From: Myxococcales bacterium
GTDB lineage: Bacteria; Myxococcota_A; Polyangia; Polyangiales; Polyangiaceae
DNA: 64,000 nucleotides
Assembly (NCBI GenBank): GCA_016720545.1
Contig: JADKKK010000018.1
Location: 1-64,000 of the forward strand
Direction of reading: 5' to 3'
Below the pieces are notes generated by a model. That model saw nothing but the letters and a program-made list of their open reading frames with translations, searched no databases and was not told the DNA's origin. Numbering within the stretch: position 1 is the first letter of the stretch; each line of letters starts with the position of its first letter. The position numbers were made by a program, and so were the translations under genes. Shown here in pieces: positions 34,386-42,885 of this stretch.

Positions 34386-35311
34386 GGGTCGTCCTTGCGC
34401 GAGGCCGGTCGTCGCGAAGGTGGCGCCGTGCCGGCCTCCTTGCGGCGCCGATTGGGCCGGGCCCGGCTGCGCTCGGTCTCGAGGAACTCGAGGGTATGGC
34501 GCGCCACGAGCTCGGGGCAGTCCTCCGCGGGAGAGTGGCCGCTGTCGACCACCTCCAGCCGCGCATGAGTGAGCTCGCGCGAGAGCTTGCGGCCGAGCTC
34601 GACCGGTGCCCTGGGATCTTCTCGGCCCCACACGATGAGGCACGGCGCGTTGACCCTCGGGACCTTCGCGACCACAGGGCGCGCGTCGAGCATCGCGAGG
34701 AGCGTCGCGTACGCGGCTTGGCGGGTCGATGGGGCGTCGAAGCGCCCGAGGTGCTCCTCGAGTCGCGCCCTCGCGGCGCCGGCGTGCGGCCCGCGGCTCC
34801 CGCCGAGGTACGTACGCAGGAAGCCCCGGCCGTACACCTGCTTGAACAAGAGCGGGCCGAGGAACGGCACCTCCGCGAGGCGCTCGAAGAAGCGCGCCCG
34901 TGAGGGGTAGACGTGCGGCGCCACGAGCACCACGCAGTCGATGAGGTCGGGGTGGCTCGCCGCGAGGGTGAGGGCCACGGCGGCGCCCATTCCACGCCCG
35001 CAGATCGAGACGCGGCCAAGCCCGAGGGCCGCGATGACGTCGGTGACCGAGTCGGCGAAGCCATCGAACGTGTAGCGATATTTCAGCGGGTCGGGGGACT
35101 CACTGGCGCCAAAACCAGGCAGATCGAGCGCGACGACGCGCATGCTCGCGGCGAGCAGCGGCCTCACGTGGTCCCACTCGAGCTGGCTCGAGAGAAAGTC
35201 GTGGATGAGGACGATGGGCGGCCCCTCGCCTTCGTCGACGAAGCGTATACGCGCGCCCCGAGCGAGGACGTCGTGGGCGTGGGCGCCTTCGGGCTTCGCA
35301 CGCGCCGTCAT
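34382..35311 (-). CDS. Alpha/beta-hydrolase-fold protein lacking the serine nucleophile
   Basis: 309 residues. The fold is clear: IVLIHDFLSSQLEW (oxyanion region), VVALDLPGFGASESPDP, the acid position IVWGREDPRAP and the His in VVDSGHSPAEDCP. The nucleophile elbow, normally GxSxG, reads ICGRGMGAA, so the Ser is Gly (codon GGA). Unless another residue substitutes, it is not a canonical esterase. It is the first gene of an overlapping set with two ABC permeases and a binding protein, and could act as a non-catalytic partner. C-terminus is basic. The ATG at 35311 is chosen; a GTG at 35329 is possible. Confidence 0.8.
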   Translation of the reverse strand: MTARAKPEGAHAHDVLARGARIRFVDEGEGPPIVLIHDFLSSQLEWDHVRPLLAASMRVVALDLPGFGASESPDPLKYRYTFDGFADSVTDVIAALGLGRVSICGRGMGAAVALTLAASHPDLIDCVVLVAPHVYPSRARFFERLAEVPFLGPLLFKQVYGRGFLRTYLGGSRGPHAGAARARLEEHLGRFDAPSTRQAAYATLLAMLDARPVVAKVPRVNAPCLIVWGREDPRAPVELGRKLSRELTHARLEVVDSGHSPAEDCPELVARHTLEFLETERSRARPNRRRKEAGTAPPSRRPASRKDDP

Positions 35312-35983
35312 GCGTGGGGAGAGTACCACGATGGGCGCGGCGCAGGGCTCTGTCGACGCGGGCCCGTCCGGATGGAAACACGGTAAGTTTGCCGCCTACA
35401 TGGGGACCCACTAGCGTCGCTCCGCCGCTGGGGAAGCGAGCAGGGGCTCCGGTGCGTCGGCGCGCTCGAGAGGTCGTCATCGGGCGCGCGGTGGTATGAC
35501 ATTGTTCGTCCGGGCTCGCACCGGAGCGCGCGGATTCTTCTCCATTGCTGCGATGCTCATTTTTTTTGCGATCCGATGGATTGACCGTGGAATCCATCGC
35601 GGTTTATGGTCCGGCCCGTTCGGAACTCGCCGGCGTCCTCGAGGGTGGAACCTGCTCGTGATCGCCAGGCCCGCAGTAGACCCGTCGGCCACCTGAGGCC
35701 CTCGGGAAGCACAAGAAGCGCGTCGCCGTAGGCCGAGGGGGTCCCGGCAAGAGGGCCTCGGCCCTCGGGCGTGCTTGGAGAGGCACTCGCGCTCCTCGTC
35801 CGCCGGCGGTTTTCCGCAGCGTGCGTGGGGGGTGGGCGTGGAGGCGTGCGCCGCGCGCGCGACGGGGCGAGGTGGGTGGGGTTGTGCGCCACGGCGGGGC
35901 GGCCGTTGAGCGCTGGGGCAATTTTTGCGCGCGCTCTCTCCGGAGGGAGCGGGCGGTCGGCTTGGTGACTGGGAGGATTCGAA
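35312..35983. other. 672-nt intergenic region with hairpins
   Basis: No convincing gene. A T8 run at 35560-35567 precedes a 9-bp perfect inverted repeat, CGATGGATT/AATCCATCG (35574-35582 and 35591-35599). Nearer the downstream gene are GCAATTTTTGC and a palindrome GCTCTCTCC/GGAGGGAGC (35933-35950, one G-T pair). The region must hold the promoters of the divergent hydrolase/ABC set and the sigma-like gene. Confidence 0.5.
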
Positions 35984-36649
35984 ATGGACGCGAAGATCGA
36001 GGACGGCGAGCTCGAGCACGAGACGGCGGCGGACGCACCGACGCTGAGCACGGAGGGCGCGCTCGCGCTCTCTCCCTCCGAAGAGAGCGTGACGCGAGAG
36101 CAGCGGCGCTCGCGGCGCAAGCGCGACGTGCGTGCGCGCACCATCAGCGTGAAGCGCATGACCAAGCGCGAGCTCGAGCTCGGCCGCATGATGTACCCCG
36201 ACTCCGAGGTCGAGCGGCCGAAGACGCGCGCCGAGTGCTCCAGCGGCGAGCGCCCGTGCCCGTTCGTCTCCTGCAAGCACCACCTCTACCTCGACGTCTC
36301 GGCGAAGACGGGCGCGATCAAGCTGAACTTCCCCGACCTCGAGGTCTGGGAGATGACCGAGACCTGCGCGCTCGACGTCGCCGACAAGGGCGGCACGACG
36401 CTCGAAGAGGTCGGCGCGATCATGAACCTCACGCGCGAGCGCATCCGTCAGGTCGAGGTGAAAGGCCTCGCGAAGCTCGAGGCGCTGAAGGACATGTCCG
36501 CGCTCCGCGACTACGTGGACGAGGGGCCCGTGGGCAAGCGTCGGCTGCCCGTGCTCACCAAGCCGGTGGACGACGACGAGGACGAGGACGAGGAGGACAC
36601 CGCCGAGTTCGACGCCGACGACGCGGCCGGCGAGGCCCACGCCGACTAG
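35984..36649 (+). CDS. Sigma-70 region-4-like DNA-binding protein with Cys/His cluster
   Basis: 221 residues. Residues about 145-165 form the sigma region 4 helix-turn-helix (TTLEEVGAIMNLTRERIRQVE). Before it is a Cys/His-rich segment, CSSGERPCPFVSCKHHLYLD (about 84-103), that could bind zinc or an Fe-S cluster. Regions 1-3 of a sigma factor are absent, so it is not a stand-alone sigma. The N-terminus is basic (RRSRRKRDVRAR) and the C-terminus very acidic (DDDEDEDEEDTAEF). GGAGG lies 8 nt before the ATG at 35984. A redox- or metal-responsive regulator is a reasonable inference. Confidence 0.75.
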   Translation: MDAKIEDGELEHETAADAPTLSTEGALALSPSEESVTREQRRSRRKRDVRARTISVKRMTKRELELGRMMYPDSEVERPKTRAECSSGERPCPFVSCKHHLYLDVSAKTGAIKLNFPDLEVWEMTETCALDVADKGGTTLEEVGAIMNLTRERIRQVEVKGLAKLEALKDMSALRDYVDEGPVGKRRLPVLTKPVDDDEDEDEEDTAEFDADDAAGEAHAD

Positions 36650-36689
36650 GCAGGCCTCGGGCAGGCCGAGGCAAGTTCAGGCAACGCAC

Positions 36690-36730
36690 GCGGCGCGCGC
36701 TCCCTCGGGATCGCGCGCCGCAGCCATTTT
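36690..36730 (+). terminator. Probable terminator after the sigma-like gene
   Basis: A 10-bp perfect GC stem (36690-36699 with 36712-36721), 12-nt loop, followed by AGCCATTTT. Confidence 0.55.
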
Positions 36731-36786
36731 GTCGCGGGTCGAGCGCGCGGCCTTCGGCGGTGCGCGGGTGCGCTAAGTTCCGGGAC

Positions 36787-37188
36787 ATGAAACGGCTTCG
36801 CTGGGTCATCGGGTGCCTTGGGGCGTGCCTCCTTGGGGCGTGCGCGTCTTCGGAGCCCGGGGCGAGCCCCGCGTCGTCGTCGTGCCCCACCGCGTTCCCG
36901 CGGGAAGGGGAGCGCTGCAGCTCGTCCGGGCTCGTGTGCCCGTCGCCGCCGACTCCATGCGCGCGAATCTGCGGTGAGGGCTGCGGGAGCGAGACGGCGA
37001 CCTGTCTCGCGGGCGGGACCTGGCGGGTCGTCAGCAACCCCGGCACGCCATTCAACGACCCTGTGACGTGCGGCGTCGGCCAGGTGTCGGACGCCTCGGT
37101 CGTGGCTGACGCGGCCGCGGACGGCGGCGGCGCCGACGGCGGCCTGGACGCGAGCGCCGACGGGTCTCGTGACGCGGCCTCCGAGTAG
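36787..37188 (+). CDS. Small Cys-containing lipoprotein, unknown function
   Basis: 133 residues. Lipoprotein signal MKRLRWVIGCLGACLLGAC with the lipidated Cys at about position 19. The mature part has nine or so cysteines (for example CSSSGLVCPSPPTPCARICG, a typical disulfide-rich surface module of myxobacteria) and an Asp/Ala/Gly-rich tail (DAAADGGGADGGLDASADG). Envelope-anchored; function not recognised. It stands alone. Positions 37189-37460 after it hold no gene. Confidence 0.75.
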   Translation: MKRLRWVIGCLGACLLGACASSEPGASPASSSCPTAFPREGERCSSSGLVCPSPPTPCARICGEGCGSETATCLAGGTWRVVSNPGTPFNDPVTCGVGQVSDASVVADAAADGGGADGGLDASADGSRDAASE

Positions 37189-37460
37189 CGCCCGCTCCCT
37201 CCCGGCTCGCCTTCGGGCCGTGGACTCGCCCGTGTCTCGTGAGCGCTTCGTCCGCCCGCGGGGGGACCGAGCGATGGTGACGTGCGCCCTCGGGGCGCGA
37301 TGATTGGCATTTAAGGTTGTTCGTAAGTCACTGATAACGATGAAGTAGTTGCTCTCGCTGGCTAATTTGCCGCCGCAGCTTTCTTGGCCCTCTCGTGCGG
37401 ACTCTGGCACCTGCGATGGGCGCGCCGCTCCTGTGGTGTGGCGCAGGAGGACACCCCATC

Positions 37461-38723
37461 ATGGCGGCCATGCACGAGAGCTGCAGCGTCTGCAATCGCG
37501 AGTTCGACGTTCAGTTTCGCTACCAAATGGAGGAGCGCGACGGGGGCTTCCTCTTCTTCTGCTCGCAGACCTGTCAGGGCAAGTCGGTCCGCGGCGAGAC
37601 CTCCGGCGGCAGCGTCGTATGCGACGCGTGCTCCAAGCGATTCTCGGTCGAGCTCGTCTCGCAGGTCGTCCGCGGGTCGAAGGGCGCGCGCAAATACGCG
37701 TGCGGCGCCGAGTGCCGCGCGCAGCTGATCTCCGAGTCTCAGGGGGTGCGCCTCGCGCAGCTGGCGGCGCCGCCCGCCGCGCTCGTGCCGCCGATCGAGC
37801 CGGCCGCGCCGGCCGCCCCCACGACCACCGTCCCGCCGCCGCCGCCGTCGACCCGCCGGTTGGGCGCGAAGGCGACCAGCTCCGCGGCGGCATCGCGTGC
37901 GCTCGCGCCCTTCGACGGCCCCCGCCGCCTCGCGATCTTCAATCACAAGGGCGGCACCGGGAAGACCACGACGACCGTCAGCATCGCTGCGGGCCTCGCC
38001 GAGCGCGGGCTCCGCGTGCTGCTCGTCGACACCGACTCGCAGGGAAACGTCGCGGTGTCGTTCGGCGTGAAGCCCGAGAAGACGCTCTACCACGTGCTCG
38101 TGATGGGGCTCCGGGCCGAGCAGGCCGCCACCACGGTGAGGCCGAACCTCGATCTCCTCCCCTCGAACGAGACCCTGGCCGCCGCCGAGCTCTATCTCGC
38201 CGGCCGCCAGAACCGCGATCGCGTCCTCCGGGACCGTCTGGCCTCGGCGACCGACGCGTACGACGTGGTCATCCTCGACTGCTCGCCGTCGCTCTCCCTC
38301 ATGAACCAGAACGCGCTCGTGTTCGCCGACGGCATCTTGGTCCCCGTCGCGTGCGACTACCTGTCGCTCGTGGGTGTCCGGCAGGTCATCAAGACCGTGA
38401 AGAACGTGAACGGGCTCTTGCGCCACCCGGTGCAAATCTACGGCGTGTTGCCCACCTTCTACGACGCGCGCGCGCGCATCTGCCGCGACGCGGTCGAGAC
38501 CCTCACCCAGCACTTCGGCGAGCGCTGCTTCGCGCCGGTCCGCGCGGGCACGCGGCTCAAGGAGGCGCCCGCCCAAGGCAAGACGATCTTCGAGCACGCG
38601 CCCGACTCGCACGCGGCGGAGGATTACCGGGCCGTGGTCGAGCGGCTCATCACGGGGCGCGTCGCGGCGCCCGTCGATCTGGACACGACCCCCCCGAGCC
38701 AGGCGCTCGCGGCGAACGCCTAA
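37461..38723 (+). CDS. ParA-family ATPase with N-terminal zinc-finger-like repeats
   Basis: 420 residues. The N-terminal 90 hold two similar units each with two Cys pairs: CSVCNREF..FFCSQTC and CDACSKRF..YACGAEC. An Ala/Pro linker follows, then a complete ParA/MinD-like domain from about 150: NHKGGTGKTTTTVS (deviant Walker A), LVDTDSQGN, VILDCSPSL. It lacks a helix-turn-helix typical of plasmid ParA. AGGAGG lies 10 nt before the ATG at 37461; another ATG is at 37470. The next gene, 22 nt on, encodes a ribbon-helix-helix partner, so this looks like a positioning or segregation pair without ParB. Confidence 0.85.
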   Translation: MAAMHESCSVCNREFDVQFRYQMEERDGGFLFFCSQTCQGKSVRGETSGGSVVCDACSKRFSVELVSQVVRGSKGARKYACGAECRAQLISESQGVRLAQLAAPPAALVPPIEPAAPAAPTTTVPPPPPSTRRLGAKATSSAAASRALAPFDGPRRLAIFNHKGGTGKTTTTVSIAAGLAERGLRVLLVDTDSQGNVAVSFGVKPEKTLYHVLVMGLRAEQAATTVRPNLDLLPSNETLAAAELYLAGRQNRDRVLRDRLASATDAYDVVILDCSPSLSLMNQNALVFADGILVPVACDYLSLVGVRQVIKTVKNVNGLLRHPVQIYGVLPTFYDARARICRDAVETLTQHFGERCFAPVRAGTRLKEAPAQGKTIFEHAPDSHAAEDYRAVVERLITGRVAAPVDLDTTPPSQALAANA

Positions 38724-38745
38724 CGGCAGCGACGAGGAGCACGCC

Positions 38746-39063
38746 ATGGCACACGACGAAACGATGAGCGGAATGAGCGGCACCACCGGCCTCGGCGGCG
38801 TGCTCGACGGCGACGAAGTGCAGGGGGTGCTCTCGGGCGCGTTCTACACGAACGACGGGCCGCCGGCGCCGCGGCGGGAAGCCGTGGAGAAGCCGCAGCA
38901 CTACAAGGTGATCTGCATCTCGCTCTACACGAAGGATCTCGCGCGTCTCGACGCCCTGGTCGACGAGCTGAAGCAGCAGGGCGTCACGAAGGCGAACCGC
39001 AGCGCGCTCATTCGGGCCGCGCTCGACCAGGTGGACTTGGCGCGCGTGCCGCGAGGCATGTAG
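38746..39063 (+). CDS. Ribbon-helix-helix-like partner of ParA
   Basis: 105 residues. The last 55 (VICISLYTKDLARLDALVDEL..ANRSALIRAALDQVDL) follow the CopG/MetJ-type strand-helix-helix pattern. The first 50 are Gly/Met/Thr-rich and flexible, which could be the ParA-stimulating segment. GAGGAG lies 8 nt before the ATG. Same operon as parA. Its 3' half is overlapped on the other strand by the aberrant read-through of the pseudouridine synthase frame. Confidence 0.75.
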   Translation: MAHDETMSGMSGTTGLGGVLDGDEVQGVLSGAFYTNDGPPAPRREAVEKPQHYKVICISLYTKDLARLDALVDELKQQGVTKANRSALIRAALDQVDLARVPRGM

Positions 39064-40139
39064 CCGGCGCGCGCGAGGCGCCTCAGCCAGCCGGCGCGAG
39101 GGACGCCCAAAACTCGGCGAGATCGTCCGGCAGCGGCGCCTTCGATGCGCAGACGCTCCCCCGTGACGGGGTGGGAGAGCTCCAGGCGATGGGCGTGCAG
39201 GGCGTGGCGCGGCAGCTCGAGCAGCTCCGCGTCTTCGGCCGTGAGCTCGCCGTCCGCGCCGCGCGGGAAGCAGCCGTCGTCGGGGCCGTAGAGCTTGTCG
39301 CCCACGATCGGCGCGTCGAGCGCCGCGAGGTGGAGGCGGATCTGGTGCTGCCGTCCCGTCTCGAGCAGGCACTGCACCAGCGCGTAGGCTTGTCCGGCGC
39401 GGGGCGACGCGTCGCCCGGCGGGCGCGTGCGCACCCCGAGCACGGTGAAGCGCGTGGCCGAGGCGAGCCCCTCGCCGGGCGGCGTGAGCTCCATTTTTAC
39501 GCCGAATTTGGCCTTCTTCGGCAGGATCATCGAGGCCTCGAAGCGGAGCTCCTCGCCCACGGTCGCGCTGCGGGGGACGCCCCAGGTGATCGCGAGGTAG
39601 GTCTTCTCGATGTCGCCGCGCTCCTCGAACGCGCGCTTCAGCGACCGGTCGCAGTCGGGCGTACGCGGCACCAGGAGCACGCCGCTGGTCTCGCGATCGA
39701 TGCGGTGCCCGAGGGACACGAACTCGCCGGGGCGTTCGCTCTTGAGCAGCATGATGAGGGTGTTCTTGTGGTAGCGCGCCGTGGGGTGCACGGGCAGGCC
39801 GGCGGGCTTGCTCACCGCGAGCAGGTGGGGGTCCTCGAACAGCACGGGCACGTCGTGTGGCTCGGGCGTCTCGTCCCACGCGGGGCGCCAGAGCAACACT
39901 CGCTGCTCGGCGAAGACGCGATCGTTCGCGCGGAGCTTGCGGCCACGGTCGTCGAACGCGCTCGCGCGGATGATGGCCTGCGCGCGCGTGCGGCTCGTCC
40001 GGCGCAGCTCGGAGACGAGGAAGACGTCGAGACGCAGCCCCGCGCTCTCGGGAGGGACCCGAAACACGCTCACGACCGAGCCCTCCGGCAGGCCCACCGG
40101 TCGAACGAGCTCGGTCTCGGAGGCCCGCAGTCGCGTCAT
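38925..40139 (-). CDS. RluA-family pseudouridine synthase, 3' end apparently frameshifted
   Basis: Residues 30-80 are an S4-like RNA-binding segment (LRLDVFLVSELRRTSRTRAQAIIR). The catalytic domain carries LGHRIDRETSGVLLV (catalytic Asp), KPAGLPVHPT and GRQHQIRLHL. The reading frame as given runs to 38925, antisense over the RHH gene. After about 39140 the family-like ending is found in another frame (APLPDDLAEFWASLAPAG and stop at 39083). I infer one extra base at the GGCGCC of 39136-39141; the natural gene is then 39083-40139 and does not overlap. It isomerises uridine to pseudouridine in RNA; the target is not assignable. Confidence 0.8.
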   Translation of the reverse strand: MTRLRASETELVRPVGLPEGSVVSVFRVPPESAGLRLDVFLVSELRRTSRTRAQAIIRASAFDDRGRKLRANDRVFAEQRVLLWRPAWDETPEPHDVPVLFEDPHLLAVSKPAGLPVHPTARYHKNTLIMLLKSERPGEFVSLGHRIDRETSGVLLVPRTPDCDRSLKRAFEERGDIEKTYLAITWGVPRSATVGEELRFEASMILPKKAKFGVKMELTPPGEGLASATRFTVLGVRTRPPGDASPRAGQAYALVQCLLETGRQHQIRLHLAALDAPIVGDKLYGPDDGCFPRGADGELTAEDAELLELPRHALHAHRLELSHPVTGERLRIEGAAAGRSRRVLGVPRAGWLRRLARAGYMPRGTRAKSTWSSAARMSALRFAFVTPCCFSSSTRASRRARSFV

Positions 40140-40341
40140 CGCGCGCGAACTTAGGCCCGCGGTGCTCAGAAGTCTGCCCCTTCCGCGCGGGCCTCGGGCC
40201 TCCGGAGGCGACGCGCACTCTCGGGAACCTCGCGCGTCGGTCGCCCACGCTCGTGTCTCCCGGGAGCATAGAGCGGACTTATGTCGACGCTTCGCCTTAC
40301 GCGCGCTCGCGGGACCCGTCACGTGGTAAGAGGCGTGCTTC

Positions 40342-41808
40342 ATGGACATCCTCTTCGCAGTCACCGAGCTCGCTCCCTATGTGAAGGTGGGCGGCCTCGC
40401 CGACGTGGCGCTGTCGCTGACCAAGGCGCTCCGCGCGCTGGGCCACAAGGTCACGGTGATCGTCCCGCGCTTCCCGGGCTTCGAGGCGGGCGGCCTGCTC
40501 GTCGCGCGGCGCCTCACGCCGCTGCGCCTCGCGCACGGTGACGCGACGGTGGAGGTCACCCTCTACGACGGGCGCCTGGCGTCGCAGGTCGATCTGCTGC
40601 TGGTCGACGTGCCCTCAGGACCGGCGCTGTGGAACCGCCCGCACGTCTACGGCCCCGCGGGCGAGGAGTACCCCGACAACGCGCGCCGCTTCGCCGTGTT
40701 CTCCCGCGCCGTCGCCGAGGTCGCCCGCCTCCGCGCCCGCGAGGGGATGCCCTTCGACGTCGTGCACCTCAACGACTGGCCGACCGCGCTCGCCGCGAAA
40801 TACATGCAGGACTCGCGCGTCGAGGGCACCCGCACCGTGCTCACGCTCCACAACGCCGCGCATCAAGGGGTGTTCCCGAAGGAGGCGATGACCGATCTCG
40901 GCCTGCCCTGGAGCGACTTCACGGTCGAGGGGCTCGAGTTCTATGGCGACGTGAGCCTGCTGAAGCAGGGCATCGTGTCGGCCGACGTCGTGAGCACCGT
41001 GAGCCCGCACCACGCGGCCGAGCTCGTCACGGCGGCGGGGGGCTTCCGGCTCGACGGCGTGCTCCGCGCCAAAGGGCGACTCACCGGGGTGCTGAACGGC
41101 GTCGACTACGCGGTGTGGAACCCGGCGACCGATCCGCACCTGCCGGCCCGCTACGACGCAGAGGATCCGTCCGCCAAGGCGCGATGCAAGGCCGCCTTCC
41201 GCAAGGAGCTCGGCTTGTCGCTGCAGCCGGACGGCGCGCCGCTCATCGTGAGCGTGGGCCGCCTCGTCGCCCAGAAGGGGACCGATCTCCTGCTTGGCGC
41301 CTTGCCGCGCCTCCTCCGCTCGACCGACGCCCAGGTCGTCGTGTGCGGGGACGGCGACGCCGCGCTCATCGAGCAGCTCGAGGCCGCGGCCACGAAGTCG
41401 CGCGGGCGCGTGGCGTTCCTTCGTGCGGCGCCCGAGGCGGTGGTCCATCGCGCCTACGCGGCGGCTGATCTCGTCGTAGTTCCAAGTCGTTACGAGCCGT
41501 GTGGGCTCGTGCAGCTCTACGCGCAGCGGTACGGCGCGCTGCCGGTCGCGCACGCGACGGGGGGCCTCGTCGACACGGTCGTCGACTGCGACGCGAAGCT
41601 GCAGACCGGCACCGGCTTCTCGTTCGACGAGCCCACGGAGGAGGCGCTCATCGGCGCGGTCCTGCGGGCGCTCGCCGCGCGCGAGCACCCTGCCTTTCCG
41701 GCGCTCGTGCGCCGCGTGATGCGCGCCGATCGCGGCTGGGAGCGCGCAGCGAGGCAGTACGAGGCGCTCTACCGCGCCGCGACCCGCGCCTCCTCCTCCG
41801 CGGCGTAG
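40342..41808 (+). CDS. glgA: Glycogen synthase (ADP-glucose type)
   Basis: 488 residues, normal for GlgA. GT5 features: the N-terminal KVGGLADV loop for ADP-glucose binding, HLNDWPTAL, a TLHNAAHQGVF segment, and a C-terminal VGRLVAQKGTDLL and SRYEPCGLVQLYA with the conserved acidic active-site residue. Adds glucose from ADP-glucose to glycogen in the cytoplasm. AAGAGG precedes the ATG at 40342. No other glg genes are nearby. Confidence 0.95.
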   Translation: MDILFAVTELAPYVKVGGLADVALSLTKALRALGHKVTVIVPRFPGFEAGGLLVARRLTPLRLAHGDATVEVTLYDGRLASQVDLLLVDVPSGPALWNRPHVYGPAGEEYPDNARRFAVFSRAVAEVARLRAREGMPFDVVHLNDWPTALAAKYMQDSRVEGTRTVLTLHNAAHQGVFPKEAMTDLGLPWSDFTVEGLEFYGDVSLLKQGIVSADVVSTVSPHHAAELVTAAGGFRLDGVLRAKGRLTGVLNGVDYAVWNPATDPHLPARYDAEDPSAKARCKAAFRKELGLSLQPDGAPLIVSVGRLVAQKGTDLLLGALPRLLRSTDAQVVVCGDGDAALIEQLEAAATKSRGRVAFLRAAPEAVVHRAYAAADLVVVPSRYEPCGLVQLYAQRYGALPVAHATGGLVDTVVDCDAKLQTGTGFSFDEPTEEALIGAVLRALAAREHPAFPALVRRVMRADRGWERAARQYEALYRAATRASSSAA

Positions 41809-41925
41809 CAGCCCCGCGTCGCCGCATCCGGCCGTCGGGGCGATCCTGCCCTGGAGAGCTAGGCTTCGCGTCGCTCGTCGCGCGTCGTCGCGTTGATGGA
41901 CGCGCGGGTCGTGCGCGCGGGTCGG

Positions 41926-42885
41926 CTACGCGAGCTCGCGTGGCGCGCCGTCCCGCAGGCCGCGCGCCTCGCGCACCGCGGAGGCCAGCCACGCCGCGCG
42001 CAGCACGACCTTCACGAGCAGCGCCGCCTGGTGTGCGACCAACATCGACCACGGCGCGCGAGGCACACCGAGCAGGCCCACCGCGGCGGTCGCGAGCGCC
42101 ACCGCGAGGGCGCCGCCGCCGTACGCGAAGAGGGCCCGTCCGAGGGTGGCCACCGGCCGCGCCCGCACCGCGCGCACCGCGCCGCCGATCGCGCGCAGCA
42201 GCGTGCCGCGGGCGACGAAGAGCTGCACGTACGCGAGATCCGTCACGACCCGCAGCGTGAAGAGCACCAGCGCCGCGGGCAGCCAGGGCACCAACGAGAC
42301 AAGGGTGATGGCCTGGTCGTCCAGCTTCCCCGTCAGGACGCCGCCGAGCGCCTCGCTGCCGAGCAGCCCCGCCGCCGCCGCCGCGCCCTGGGCCGCGAGC
42401 GACAGGGTGGTGAGCCCCACCATCGGGAAGAACGTCGCGAGGGCCCTCAGGTAGGCGGTGCCGAGCCGGGCTGCGCCGGCGCGCGCCCCTCGCGCCTGCT
42501 GCTCGAGGTGCGCGATGAGCGCGCCGAGCGGGACGTGGCCGAGCAGCGCCGTGAGCACGAGCAGCGTGGCCGACGCAGGCAGCGCCGCGGCGAGCGTGGC
42601 GGCGCCGCGGCCCGTGACGAGATCGGCCAGAGCGAGGCCGCCGGGCTCGACGAGTGGCGCGTCGCCGTGGACGTTGCCACCGTAGAGGGCGTGGGGTGCG
42701 CCGAGGACCGGGAGGGCGGCGAGGAGCGCGCCGCCGAAGCCGTAGGCCCACACGAGCGCGATCGCGACCGCGCTCCGGTAGACGCGCGCGCCGCGGGCCG
42801 ATGAGGGCACGCTCGGCTCCGGAGGGGTCGCCTCCGGAGCGCCGGGGTCGGGGGCGGCGTCGCCTTCGAGCGCGTCGGTCGTCAT
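41926..42885 (-). CDS. Multi-span membrane protein of unknown function
   Basis: 319 residues with a Pro/Ala/Glu-rich cytosolic N-terminus (about 35) and six or so hydrophobic segments separated by short basic loops (for example AIGGAVRAVRARPVATLGR). No recognised motif. The ATG at 42885 overlaps the stop of the M1 peptidase gene (ATGA), so it is probably co-translated and may act with it at the membrane. Confidence 0.65.
   Translation of the reverse strand: MTTDALEGDAAPDPGAPEATPPEPSVPSSARGARVYRSAVAIALVWAYGFGGALLAALPVLGAPHALYGGNVHGDAPLVEPGGLALADLVTGRGAATLAAALPASATLLVLTALLGHVPLGALIAHLEQQARGARAGAARLGTAYLRALATFFPMVGLTTLSLAAQGAAAAAGLLGSEALGGVLTGKLDDQAITLVSLVPWLPAALVLFTLRVVTDLAYVQLFVARGTLLRAIGGAVRAVRARPVATLGRALFAYGGGALAVALATAAVGLLGVPRAPWSMLVAHQAALLVKVVLRAAWLASAVREARGLRDGAPRELA

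Noticed and set aside
35560..35599. T8 run next to a 9-bp inverted repeat as a terminator
   Set aside because: The T-run precedes the hairpin on the plus strand and becomes an A-run after it on the minus strand.
35496..35696. Small plus-strand frame with a hydrophobic stretch
   Set aside because: No ribosome binding site, Arg-rich ends, and it crosses the inverted repeat at 35574.
37189..37460. Gap between the small lipoprotein and the ParA gene
   Set aside because: An open frame extends upstream of 37461 to 37395, but AGGAGG supports the start at 37461; nothing else is coding.
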